Shown one piece after another: positions 28,136 through 36,234 of a stretch of DNA of 64,000 bases. Both the position numbers and the translations under genes were made by a program. The notes beneath the pieces were generated by a model. The model saw only the letters and a program-made list of their open reading frames with translations. It did no database searches and had not been told where the DNA came from. Position 1 is the first letter of the stretch. Each line of letters starts with the position of its first letter. This DNA comes from an uncultured Lachnospiraceae bacterium (lineage in GTDB: Bacteria; Bacillota; Clostridia; Lachnospirales; Lachnospiraceae): the NCBI GenBank assembly GCA_948473115.1, contig CAOKWI010000015.1, positions 1 through 64,000 of the forward strand, read 5' to 3'.

Positions 28136-29218
28136 TTAGACAAAACTGAATATCTTGTTTACTTCCACCATGTCATAAAAGTCCTGCTTCGCCAGCTGGA
28201 AGCATTCCATCACATCCGGCGAAAACTGTCCGCACTCGCCGTTCTGGATCATCTCGTAAGCCTCGGCATGGGAATAAGCCCCCTTATATACCCTTACGCT
28301 GATCAATGCATCATAGACATCCGCAATGGACACGATCTGGGCGCTGATAGGAATCTCATCCCCTTTCAGGTGATCCGGATACCCCTTGCCGTCCCATCTC
28401 TCGTGATGATGCCGGCATATCTCATAGCAATATTTGTAAAATTCGCTCTCCACACCCTTCTTGAAGGTTTCCAGCATATCACAGCCTATGGTCGTATGGG
28501 TCTTCATGACCTCAAACTCTTCCGCCGTCAGCTTGCCCGGCTTCATCAGAATAGCGTCGGGAATTCCGATCTTACCGATATCATGGAGAGTTGACGCCTT
28601 TGTGATCTCTTCGATCTGTGTGGGCGTGATCCCATACTCAGGGAAATACTTCGACAGGTATTTCAAAAGCACCCTGGTGAAATACTTGATCCGGCGCACA
28701 TGGTCTCCCGACTCGGAGCTCCGGAATTCGACCACGGAACTGAGCGCCTCGATCATGAACTCATTGTTCTCGCGGATCTTCTTCTGCTGCGCCAGAATGG
28801 CCTCTTCCTGTTCCTTCAGGCGCCTCTCCATATTCGCCTTGTTCTGATACAGTTCGATCAGGTTCTTTGACCTTCTCTTGACGATATCGGGATAGAAAGG
28901 TTTATGTATGACATCGGCTATACCGTACTGATATGCTTTGTCCTCGCTGTCCCTGACCGTTTCGCTGGTGATCAGGATGACCGGTATCCGGTCGATCAGA
29001 TCCTTCTGCTTCATGTATTCCAATACGGCAAACCCGTCCATGACCGGCATGATAATATCCAGGAGAACCAGCACAAAATCAGGGTTCTTCTCCAGCTGGT
29101 CGACTGCATCCTGGCCGTTCTCCCCCTGAACCACCTCATACTTCTCCCCGAACATTACCTCCAGTATTGTTCTGTTGACTTCTTCATCATCTACGATCAA
29201 TATTCTCTCTTTATCCAT
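28136..29218 (-). CDS. Response regulator with intact HD-GYP domain
   Basis: A 360-residue regulator: receiver (Asp in LVLLDIIMPVMDG, about residue 57; switch Lys in VIHKPF), coiled coil (about 120-160), HD-GYP domain with STLHDIGKIG, CRHHHERWDGKGYP and metal-site residues all present, so it should degrade cyclic-di-GMP when phosphorylated. GGAGAGG precedes the ATG. It is separate from the che operon by two hairpins. The degenerate homologue at 25.2-26.3 kb is a paralogue. Confidence 0.9.
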   Translation of the reverse strand: MDKERILIVDDEEVNRTILEVMFGEKYEVVQGENGQDAVDQLEKNPDFVLVLLDIIMPVMDGFAVLEYMKQKDLIDRIPVILITSETVRDSEDKAYQYGIADVIHKPFYPDIVKRRSKNLIELYQNKANMERRLKEQEEAILAQQKKIRENNEFMIEALSSVVEFRSSESGDHVRRIKYFTRVLLKYLSKYFPEYGITPTQIEEITKASTLHDIGKIGIPDAILMKPGKLTAEEFEVMKTHTTIGCDMLETFKKGVESEFYKYCYEICRHHHERWDGKGYPDHLKGDEIPISAQIVSIADVYDALISVRVYKGAYSHAEAYEMIQNGECGQFSPDVMECFQLAKQDFYDMVEVNKIFSFV

Positions 29219-29403
29219 ATCCTCTCCTGTATGCCGCTCCTTGTTTTTACTTGTTTTTTATAACAAAATATCATTTATAGGATATTATTTATTTCCCAAA
29301 TTGTCAATATGAATCGCCTTTTTTTTCACATGAAAAATGTAACAATTCAGCCCCCGCATTCCTGACGGGGCGGGCAAGTCCCCTCCCCGGCGGCAAAATA
29401 TAT

Positions 29404-29432
29404 TAGACAAGCCCCATGAAATGGAATATAAT
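29404..29432 (+). promoter_or_regulatory. Sigma-A promoter of the Hpt gene
   Basis: TAGACA (29404-29409), 17 bp, TATAAT (29427-29432), 61 bp before the ATG. Just upstream, 29338-29395 is a partial family A repeat (GTAACAATTCAGCC). Confidence 0.55.
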
Positions 29433-29493
29433 AGGCTGGTAATCCTTATATATAAAATTAGATCCACAGCATATCGTATACAGGAGGGTAAAA

Positions 29494-29868
29494 ATGGACG
29501 CAAATTTTAAAACAGCACTTGAAGAAATGGGGATGGACGTTGACAATACTGTCAAACGCTTCATGGGAAACGAGACACTATATCTCAAATTCCTGAACAA
29601 GTTTCAGGCAGATCAGAGCGTTGCCAATATCCGGCAGTACATAGCAGAGCAGAACGCGGAGGAGATCTTCAAAAGTGCACACACGCTGAAGGGAGTGGCC
29701 GCAAACCTGGGGCTGGATCCCATCGCCCAGTACGCTTCCGACATCACGGAGCTTCTCCGCGGCAAGACAGCGTTCTCAGAGGTCGATACTGACAGGCTCG
29801 ACACGCTGAACGTGGAATTAAAAGAAAAATATGACGCACTGATCAGGCTTCTGGCTGAGCAGCAATAA
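29494..29868 (+). CDS. Stand-alone Hpt phosphotransfer protein
   Basis: A 124-residue helical-bundle protein with the phospho-His in SAHTLKGVAANLG (His near residue 63). Hpt proteins relay phosphate between hybrid kinases and receivers. It is on the opposite strand to the neighbouring HD-GYP regulators and PAS kinase and is a plausible relay partner for them. AGGAGGG lies 6 bases before the ATG. A bidirectional terminator follows. Confidence 0.9.
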   Translation: MDANFKTALEEMGMDVDNTVKRFMGNETLYLKFLNKFQADQSVANIRQYIAEQNAEEIFKSAHTLKGVAANLGLDPIAQYASDITELLRGKTAFSEVDTDRLDTLNVELKEKYDALIRLLAEQQ

Positions 29869-29884
29869 AAAAGTGCCGCAAAAA

Positions 29885-29928
29885 AACAGTGTGGGTGACG
29901 GAATCCCCGAAACCATCCCCACACTGTT
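29885..29928. terminator. Bidirectional terminator between Hpt and ABC ATPase genes
   Basis: AACAGTGTGGG (29885-29895) pairs with CCCACACTGTT (29918-29928), flanked by A-tract and T-tract. The same AACAGTGTG stem forms the terminator at 36175-36196, at the other end of the ABC operon. Confidence 0.8.
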
Positions 29929-29967
29929 TTATTTTTCTGCCCTGAAAGCGTTTTTACCGGCGTTTCC

Positions 29968-30720
29968 CTAAATCGAATAATCGTAATCGCGGTTAACCCG
30001 GTGCAGGAATTGGGAAGTCCTCTCCTCCCTGGGAGACTGGAATATCTGCCTGGGAGTGCCTTCCTCCACCACAACGCCGCCTTCCATAAACACTACCCTG
30101 TTTGCCACGTCATGAGCAAAGCTCATCTCATGGGTCACCACCACCATAGTGACGCCTTCCCTTGCCAACTCCTTCATGACGCACAATACCTCGCCTATCA
30201 ATTCGGGATCCAGGGCGGAAGTGGGCTCGTCAAACAGGATCACCTCCGGTCTGACCGCCACGGCCCTGGCAATTCCCACCCGTTGCTGCTGGCCGCCGGA
30301 AAGCTGTGAGGGATAGTAACCATATCGGTCAGCAAGCCCCACCTTGTCGAGCGCCTCCTTCGCGATCACCTCCGCCTCTTCCCGGGGAACCTTCCTGGCC
30401 ACAGTCAATCCCTCCATAACATTTTGGAGCGCCGTCTTGTTCTGGAACAGATTATAATTCTGAAACACAAAGGCCGTCTTCTTCCTGATCTTATTGACAG
30501 TCCTCCGTGACGCATTCTTTAACTCCGTATGAATCTCATCAAAGTCGAGACTGCCCTCGTCGGCCCTCTCCAGGAAATTAATGCACCTGAGCAGCGTCGT
30601 CTTACCGGAGCCGCTGGGACCCAGGATCACCACCACATCACCCTTTTCCACCTTGATATTTACTCCCTTTAATACCTGATTGCCGCCAAATGTCTTATGT
30701 ATGTTCCTGATCTCCAACAT
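29968..30720 (-). CDS. Polar amino acid ABC transporter ATPase
   Basis: A 250-residue GlnQ/HisP-type ATPase: Walker [14 protein letters not shown]-loop FQNYNLF, signature LSGGQQQR, Walker [14 protein letters not shown] and His switch VVTHEM. ATG 30720 has AGGGAGG upstream. Last gene of the operon that also encodes two permeases and a binding lipoprotein. The enzymes in the operon point to a sulfur-containing amino acid as cargo, by inference only. Confidence 0.9.
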   Translation of the reverse strand: MLEIRNIHKTFGGNQVLKGVNIKVEKGDVVVILGPSGSGKTTLLRCINFLERADEGSLDFDEIHTELKNASRRTVNKIRKKTAFVFQNYNLFQNKTALQNVMEGLTVARKVPREEAEVIAKEALDKVGLADRYGYYPSQLSGGQQQRVGIARAVAVRPEVILFDEPTSALDPELIGEVLCVMKELAREGVTMVVVTHEMSFAHDVANRVVFMEGGVVVEEGTPRQIFQSPREERTSQFLHRVNRDYDYSI

Positions 30721-30764
30721 TTCGTTTTCCTCCCTGATCCTGCATAACACTGTTTCGAAACACC

Positions 30765-31478
30765 CTATCCGGCCAGTCTCTGCTTGTACACGGATATCCT
30801 CTTTTCAATTCCCTTGAAAATGAGCTGCACCACTGTGCACAACACCAGATACACAAAGAAGACATCCAGGTATGCTTCAATATAATCATAGCCATAAGCC
30901 GCCGCCGTCCTGGCAATGGATGTAATCTCTTTCACGCCCATCATATATGCCAGCGAAGTGCTCTTGAGCAGACCGATGGTACTGTTGCAGAGATTGGGCA
31001 TCGCCGCCACCATGGCCTGGGGAATAATGATACGAAGATAAGTCTGTCTCTTTGTCATACCCACCGCCAGCCCTGCTTCCAGCTGTCCCTGGTTCACCGT
31101 TTGCAGCGCAGACCGGAACACCTCCGTCAATACGGCCAGGTTATTGATAATGAACACAACATAGGCGTAAATGACAGGATTCCAGTTAAAAATGTTGTAA
31201 TCCAGCTGAAGCACATTCCTGATCAGGTGGTTCAGCAGGCTGGGAAGCAGGCTGTATAAAAACAGAATCTGTAGGATCACCGGCGTTCCTCTGATGAAGG
31301 ACACGTATCCGGCGATCAGCCTGCCCGCCACCTTTCTGTTCTCCGCTCTGGCCACAGCAAACAGAAATGCCAGCGGCCCGGCTGTCAGCAGGGTAAAAAA
31401 CGTGATTTCCAGTGTGGTGGGAATGCCGGTCAGAATTTTGACAAGCGTTTCCCCCATGAATTTGATATTGAGCTCCAT
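30765..31478 (-). CDS. Amino acid ABC transporter permease 1
   Basis: A 237-residue HisM/GlnP-type permease with about five membrane helices, and the EAA-like loop [22 protein letters not shown] that contacts the ATPase (given as [19 protein letters not shown]). ATG 31478 is preferred over an upstream TTG at 31508. It is separated from the second permease by a 90-bp inverted-repeat element. Confidence 0.9.
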   Translation of the reverse strand: MELNIKFMGETLVKILTGIPTTLEITFFTLLTAGPLAFLFAVARAENRKVAGRLIAGYVSFIRGTPVILQILFLYSLLPSLLNHLIRNVLQLDYNIFNWNPVIYAYVVFIINNLAVLTEVFRSALQTVNQGQLEAGLAVGMTKRQTYLRIIIPQAMVAAMPNLCNSTIGLLKSTSLAYMMGVKEITSIARTAAAYGYDYIEAYLDVFFVYLVLCTVVQLIFKGIEKRISVYKQRLAG

Positions 31479-31511
31479 ATGGACACCATGCCTTTCCGTG
31501 GTCTGCAATTA

Positions 31512-31601
31512 AGGAACTGTTAAGAATTAACTTTATATTTTGACGCAGCATTTGCGAGCTCAGAAAAGTCAAATGCGAAGATTAATTCTTTGACAGTTCC
31601 T
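31512..31601. repeat. 90-bp imperfect inverted repeat between permease genes
   Basis: The ends (AGGAACTGTTAAGAATTAA and its near-complement at 31582-31601) fold with a loop rich in G/C near 'gcagcatttgcgagctc'. It sits inside the operon, between two co-directional permease genes, and could modulate stability of the downstream message. Confidence 0.55.
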
Positions 31602-31607
31602 AACTGC

Positions 31608-32315
31608 TTATGCCGCCGTTGTCAGTTTTTTCTTTCCTCTTGACAGCTTCTTCTCGACCGCTCCAAAAAACTTCTGGATCATAATGGTCATGATCCAGTA
31701 AAGGGCAGCGAGTGCCAGATAGACCTCCAGCGTGTAGGAGCCCTGGTATCTGCCTATGATCCTGTTGCCCTGTCCCACAATGTCTATCAACCCGATGGTA
31801 TACGCCAAGGCGCCTTCCTTCATCAGGTTGATCAGGGAATTGGTAAAATTGGGGATCGCCACCACTATGCTCTGGGGCAGGACGATCCTGAGGAACGCCT
31901 GCGCCTCTGTGAGGCCAACGCTTACCGCTGCCTCCCTCTGTCCCTTGTCTATGGCCAGGTATGCCGATCTGAAGACCTCTGATATGTTGGCCGCATATAA
32001 TATGGAAAAGGTCACGATCACAAAGAATCCGTTGTCAACCCCATTCATATTGATGCCCACGGAAAGGAGCAGTTCCGGCAATCCGTAAAACACCACAAAC
32101 AGCATTACCACAGAGGGGACGCAGCGCGTCACATAGGTATAAATCTCTGCCAGTGCCTTCGTGACAGGGCGCCTCCGCACCTTTGCAAGGGCCAGGAAGA
32201 ATCCCCACATCCCGCCAAACAGAACGGTTCCCAGGACCATTCCCAGGGTAACCGGCAGGTAAGTGACCAGTTCCGGTATAATTTCTAATATAAATAACGG
32301 GTGAAAGGGACGCAT
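31608..32315 (-). CDS. Amino acid ABC transporter permease 2
   Basis: A 235-residue HisQ-type permease with about five membrane helices and the loop AAVSVGLTEAQAFLRIVLPQ. ATG 32315 follows AGGAGG by 8 bases; the frame also opens at GTG 32324. Basic C-terminus (KKLSRGKKKL). It would form the heterodimeric channel with permease 1. Confidence 0.9.
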   Translation of the reverse strand: MRPFHPLFILEIIPELVTYLPVTLGMVLGTVLFGGMWGFFLALAKVRRRPVTKALAEIYTYVTRCVPSVVMLFVVFYGLPELLLSVGINMNGVDNGFFVIVTFSILYAANISEVFRSAYLAIDKGQREAAVSVGLTEAQAFLRIVLPQSIVVAIPNFTNSLINLMKEGALAYTIGLIDIVGQGNRIIGRYQGSYTLEVYLALAALYWIMTIMIQKFFGAVEKKLSRGKKKLTTAA

Positions 32316-32405
32316 GTCTGCCACCTCCTGTACATTTTATCTTCAAATTTCTGAGAGAATCATCGCTTACCCAGCGGCGCAGGGAACCATTTCATCAGCG
32401 TTTCC

Positions 32406-33575
32406 TTATCCCTGTCCTGCAGCGGCCCGAAACGCCTGCTCCAGATCCTCTGTCAGATCCCTTATATTCTCAATTCCCACGGAAAGTCTCAGAAGGGTAT
32501 CATCCACGCCCAGCCGCCTCCTCAGTTCCTCCGGAACCTCCGCGTGTGTCTGTCTGTAGGGATAGGTCAGCAGGCTTTCCACTCCGCCAAGGCTCTCCGC
32601 AAAGCGGATCAGTTTCACTTCCTTCAGCAGCCTCTCCGCCGTTGCAGGAGAATCCACCCGGAAAGACAGCATACCGCCATAACCGCTGCACTGGCTGTCA
32701 ATAACTGTCTTATCCGGCCTGTCAGGAAGACCGATGTAATACACCTCCGACACCCTGGAATGATTCCGCAGCCACAATGCCAGTTCCAGCGCATTCTCCT
32801 GATGCCGTTCCATGCGCAGGGCCAACGTCTTGATGCCCCGAAGGGTTAAGAAACTGTCCATGGGAGACAGACATGCTCCTGTGGTCTTGTAAATCAGCTT
32901 TAGCTTCTCCGACAATTCCCTGTCCTTTACCACTGTAAAGCCTGCCAGCACATCATTGTGCCCGCCCAGATATTTCGTACCGCTATGGATTACAATATCT
33001 GCCCCCAGGGCCAGCGGCTGCTGGAAATAAGGGGAAAGAAAGGTATTGTCCACGATCAGCAGACACCCATGCCTCCCTGATATCTCCGCAGCCCCCCTGA
33101 TATCCGTCACCTTCATGGTGGGATTGGATGGCGTTTCCAGGAAAACAGCCCGGGTCTCAGATGTGATTGCTTCCTCCAGTTTCCTTAAATCCGTGGTATC
33201 CACACTGCTGACCCGCAGTCCGAGTCGTCTCCCCAGATGTTCCCACAGACGTACACTTCCGCCGTATACATCGTCTGTAGCCACAATGTGAGCCCCTGTG
33301 CCAAACAGTTCAAACACTGCCGTGACAGCCGCCATCCCAGTGGAAAAAGCCAGCGCTTCCGTTCCTTTTTCCAACGCCGCCACCGTCTTCTGCAGTTCAT
33401 CACGGGTGGGGTTGTTCACCCGTGAATATGCGTACCCGGTGGTCTCTCCCAGCGCCGGATGGGCGTATGTCGCCGAGAAATATACCGGGACGCTGACCGC
33501 ACCATATTGGTCGTCCCTGTCCCCGCTTCCCTGTACACAGATTGTTTCCGGCCTGATTCCATTTGCGTAAGCCAT
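32406..33575 (-). CDS. Transsulfuration PLP enzyme (cystathionine gamma-synthase/lyase or methionine gamma-lyase type)
   Basis: A 389-residue Cys/Met-metabolism PLP enzyme (fold type I). The PLP lysine is Lys201 in IHSGTKYLGGH; other signatures are YSRVNNPTR (phosphate-binding Tyr/Arg), FSTGMAAV and ETPSNPT. ATG 33575 has AAGGAGG 8 bases upstream. The exact reaction (gamma-synthase, gamma- or beta-lyase) cannot be told by eye. It lies between a zinc methyltransferase gene and the ABC permeases, so it probably acts on the imported compound, releasing or fixing a thiol. Confidence 0.88.
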   Translation of the reverse strand: MAYANGIRPETICVQGSGDRDDQYGAVSVPVYFSATYAHPALGETTGYAYSRVNNPTRDELQKTVAALEKGTEALAFSTGMAAVTAVFELFGTGAHIVATDDVYGGSVRLWEHLGRRLGLRVSSVDTTDLRKLEEAITSETRAVFLETPSNPTMKVTDIRGAAEISGRHGCLLIVDNTFLSPYFQQPLALGADIVIHSGTKYLGGHNDVLAGFTVVKDRELSEKLKLIYKTTGACLSPMDSFLTLRGIKTLALRMERHQENALELALWLRNHSRVSEVYYIGLPDRPDKTVIDSQCSGYGGMLSFRVDSPATAERLLKEVKLIRFAESLGGVESLLTYPYRQTHAEVPEELRRRLGVDDTLLRLSVGIENIRDLTEDLEQAFRAAAGQG

Positions 33576-33607
33576 TATCTCCGCCTCCTTCCTCTCTCCA
33601 TGGCTTT

Positions 33608-34606
33608 TTAAAGCGTATCCGCCTTTTCCTTGATCCATGCCACTTTCTCGGGGCTCAGGTACTCGGGGATCAGGGAGCAGTCGGCTCCCACGACCAGACG
33701 ATCCCTGCCGGCCTCGGACACCAGCCTCTCCGTCTCCGCCTGAAGCTGTTCCCTGTTTCCACTGTAAATAATGGAATCCGGCTTTGTGCTGAAGCCGCCG
33801 ATGATCACCTTGTCAGGAAAACGCCTCTTCGCCTCCGCCAGGGAAAACTTCTCGTTGCTGACCGCATAATTCAATGCCTTGTACGGATAATTTGCATAGA
33901 GGGAAAAATCATTGGGTACCCCGATACTGCCGCACACATGGAGAATGGTGTAATCCTTTACCGCCGCAATCTCATCCGCGATCAGCCTTTCCGCGGGGGT
34001 AAATACATTCAGGTAATCCACCTTTCCAATGGTCTTAAAATTATGTACCGCATAGAAAATCCCGTCTGCCTTTGCCTCCGCCAGCAGCCTTCTGCTCAGG
34101 GCAATCAGATCCTGCGCGACCACATCCACGGCATGCTTCAACGCTTCCGGATGCTCTTTCACCGCCTTAGCCAGTTCCGCCTCCGTATTCGCCTTCCCCT
34201 TGGTGCGAAGCTGGGAAAACAACAGATAATAATAAGGAGAAAATACTGTGGGAAATACTGCCGTGTCATTGCCCAGCTCATCTGTAAGCTGCCGGATCAG
34301 CCTGACCTGGTTCTCATAAAAGGGATCATAAGCCCCCACAGGCCTGACAGCCAGCAGCTGCCCTGCATCGGTAATGTCCACGCCATCCAGGTTCGGCAGC
34401 ACGAAGTATACATCCGGCATTACCTTGAGCAGGTCAAGCCTTGCCTCCTTCGCATAATCCCTATGCCCCTCAAAGGCTCTCTGAAAGACTTGCTCATTGG
34501 TTCCCGCTCCCCACTCCGAGGAATCCGTGAAATGCCACCATAATCCCACGGGCACCCTGTCTACCTTTTTCTGATCAAAAAGATCCAAAATAATCTGCTT
34601 TGCCAT
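33608..34606 (-). CDS. MtaA/CmuA-type zinc methyltransferase (UroD superfamily)
   Basis: A 332-residue member of the uroporphyrinogen decarboxylase superfamily. It shows the zinc site of the thiol-alkylating branch: His223-x-Cys225 in ILHVCGS and Cys310 in GADCSLIPE, as in methylcobalamin:coenzyme M methyltransferases, rather than the Arg/Asp residues of true UroD. Such enzymes move a methyl group to or from a thiol. No corrinoid-binding protein is encoded nearby. ATG 34606 follows AAGGAG. Operon partners (transsulfuration enzyme, amino acid transporter) suggest a methylated sulfur compound as substrate; this is inference. Confidence 0.75.
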   Translation of the reverse strand: MAKQIILDLFDQKKVDRVPVGLWWHFTDSSEWGAGTNEQVFQRAFEGHRDYAKEARLDLLKVMPDVYFVLPNLDGVDITDAGQLLAVRPVGAYDPFYENQVRLIRQLTDELGNDTAVFPTVFSPYYYLLFSQLRTKGKANTEAELAKAVKEHPEALKHAVDVVAQDLIALSRRLLAEAKADGIFYAVHNFKTIGKVDYLNVFTPAERLIADEIAAVKDYTILHVCGSIGVPNDFSLYANYPYKALNYAVSNEKFSLAEAKRRFPDKVIIGGFSTKPDSIIYSGNREQLQAETERLVSEAGRDRLVVGADCSLIPEYLSPEKVAWIKEKADTL

Positions 34607-34684
34607 AACTTTACTCTCCTTTTCTTTCCACTTCCAGACATGCCGACGCAGTCGGCACAAACAGTCAATCAGAAGGACGCTGCA

Positions 34685-35668
34685 CTACAGTTCGTCGCCC
34701 TTCTGATAGCCCTCAGGCACATAATCAAACAGGCTGTAACCAAAATACTTCTGTGCCAGTTCCTCGAAAACACCCTGCTCATAGAGCTGTTCCCATGCCT
34801 CGTCAAAGGCATCCGCAACCTCCTGGTTGTTCTTATTGAAGAAAGCCCATGTGGGAATTGCTTCATATGGCACATAGGACAGCTGATCCGCATACTGATG
34901 GTACTCCCCGTCCTCCGCCGCAACCCTGGCATCATACATGGAACGGATATCCACATAAGCGTCATACCTTCCCTCCAATACCCATTGATAAGCGTCATTA
35001 GAACCAAAATTATCAAGTTCCGTCAGCTGGACCTGTGTATCAGGATGGGTCTCATTATAATGCTGGATAATATTGTACTGAGCATTCTGGGGTGAAATGG
35101 GAACCAGGTTGCCGCTGAACCTTGCAAAGGATTCCAGGTCCGTGACCTGATCCGCATCCTCCGTGCGGAAGGTGATCCCTATCATGCTGGTGCCAATGTA
35201 ATGTTCGGGGAAAATATAATTTTCCTCCCTCGCTGCCGTCCACCACGCACCCTTTGTCCCTATGTCATACTTCCCCGATTCCAGGCCAATCAGCAGATCC
35301 TCGTCGGAGGTGGGCACGAATTCCAATTCATACTGGGGAAGCAGATCAAATACTGCTTTTACCGCGGCAAATTCATAACCGTCCGGATTGCCCTCCTCAT
35401 CAATATAGGAGTTTGCCCCTGTGGTGGTAAATGCATAATAAAGGGTTCGAACCCCATCCTCCGGCACTGTGCCGGAAGCCTGTGTCCCACCGGAGGCCGG
35501 CTCTGCGGATGGCCCCTGCGCCGCATTTGTACCGGATGCCGAAGCAGAGCCGCATGCAGTAATGCCTAATGCCACAATGGCTGCCAAACCAAGTGCTGTT
35601 ATTTCTGTAATCTTTCGTTTTGCATTTTTTCTTCTTGCATTTTTTCTTTTTGCATTTTTTCTTTTCAT
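34685..35668 (-). CDS. Amino acid ABC transporter substrate-binding lipoprotein
   Basis: A 327-residue family 3 solute-binding protein. Signal peptide with an extraordinarily long basic n-region made of a tandem repeat (KRKNA/ARRKN units, residues 2-19), hydrophobic core 23-37 and lipobox ending at Cys39 (GITAC); a Ser/Gly/Ala linker follows. The mature part has the usual GYEFAAVKAVFDLLP and Asp-rich binding motifs. First structural gene of the operon, downstream of a cysteine-rich leader ORF and two terminators. Confidence 0.88.
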   Translation of the reverse strand: MKRKNAKRKNARRKNAKRKITEITALGLAAIVALGITACGSASASGTNAAQGPSAEPASGGTQASGTVPEDGVRTLYYAFTTTGANSYIDEEGNPDGYEFAAVKAVFDLLPQYELEFVPTSDEDLLIGLESGKYDIGTKGAWWTAAREENYIFPEHYIGTSMIGITFRTEDADQVTDLESFARFSGNLVPISPQNAQYNIIQHYNETHPDTQVQLTELDNFGSNDAYQWVLEGRYDAYVDIRSMYDARVAAEDGEYHQYADQLSYVPYEAIPTWAFFNKNNQEVADAFDEAWEQLYEQGVFEELAQKYFGYSLFDYVPEGYQKGDEL

Positions 35669-35775
35669 ATTTTTCCTTACCTTTCTGAATCCCATATCCA
35701 TGACTTCTCATTTTCTTCAACTATGTTCACAAAAGCATTTTGCAGAAACAACTCCGGACAGCTATAAATGAGCAC

Positions 35776-35795
35776 AAAAAAAGGGGATCTCCCCT
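35776..35795 (-). terminator. Second leader terminator of the sulfur operon
   Basis: On the minus strand AGGGG-AGAT-CCCCT followed by eight T residues, 110 bp before the lipoprotein start. Because it lies between promoter and first gene, read-through must be regulated or partial. Confidence 0.7.
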
Positions 35796-35817
35796 CACCA
35801 GACAACCTGACTGTCCA

Positions 35818-35843
35818 TAAAAAAGCGTCCCTTCGTGACGCTT
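35818..35843 (-). terminator. First leader terminator of the sulfur operon
   Basis: On the minus strand AAGCGTC-acgaagg-GACGCTT then TTTTAT. Its 5' arm (35837-35843) could instead pair with GACGC at 35875-35879, which in turn could pair with GCGTC at 35884-35888; a strong hairpin (35845-35865) sits between. This is the geometry of an attenuator. Confidence 0.7.
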
Positions 35844-35928
35844 GCAAGTTCGCACAGCGAACTTGTGAACGCATGCGTCTGACGACGCAGTTTCCTATAA
35901 GGTGAAGAAAGTTTCTGACAAGACATAT

Positions 35929-36030
35929 TTATCTACAACAACAGTGTGTGCTGCAACACATTTCCTGACAGCACATTGCCTTCACACACATTTCCCGGAT
36001 TTCTACAATCATGACATTCCTCTTTTCCAT
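35929..36030 (-). CDS. Cysteine-rich 33-residue leader peptide (candidate)
   Basis: A short ORF with 8 cysteines in 33 residues, all in the last 19, ending MCCQEMCCSTHCCCR. AGGAGGGAG lies 9 bases before the ATG and a consensus promoter 54 bp further up, so it should be translated. It is followed by stacked hairpins, two terminators and then an operon for sulfur amino acid transport and metabolism. By analogy with cysteine-responsive leader peptides known in mycobacteria, ribosome pausing at the Cys codons may sense cysteine supply. A metal- or redox-binding microprotein is the alternative. Confidence 0.6.
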   Translation of the reverse strand: MEKRNVMIVEIREMCVKAMCCQEMCCSTHCCCR

Positions 36031-36090
36031 AAGTTGCTCCCTCCTAATTCATATATTTCCTATCAATTTAATATGAATTATTATACGAGT

Positions 36091-36119
36091 ATGATACTCC
36101 AGCTAATTTCTTTTGTCAA
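36091..36119 (-). promoter_or_regulatory. Sigma-A promoter of the leader peptide and sulfur operon
   Basis: On the minus strand TTGACA (36114-36119), 17 bp, TATCAT (36091-36096). A TATAAT at 36080-36085 is too far from this -35 and may be a second start. Confidence 0.7.
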
Positions 36120-36174
36120 TACCTTATTTCAAAAAATTTCCAAAACTGAACTGTTACCAGATTTCTCCAAAAAA

Positions 36175-36196
36175 AACAGTGTGAACCCACACTGTT
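36175..36196. terminator. Bidirectional terminator after the DUF6033-like gene
   Basis: AACAGTGTG-aacc-CACACTGTT with A- and T-tracts. Its stem matches the terminator at 29885-29928. Confidence 0.8.
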
Positions 36197-36234
36197 TTTT
36201 GTAATGCTTTGGTATGCTGCATTCTGTCGCTTGC

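Noticed and set aside
35902-36204. 100-residue plus-strand frame opposite the leader ORF
   Set aside because: GTG start without ribosome site, antisense to a promoter and a well-supported leader ORF, and runs through a terminator.
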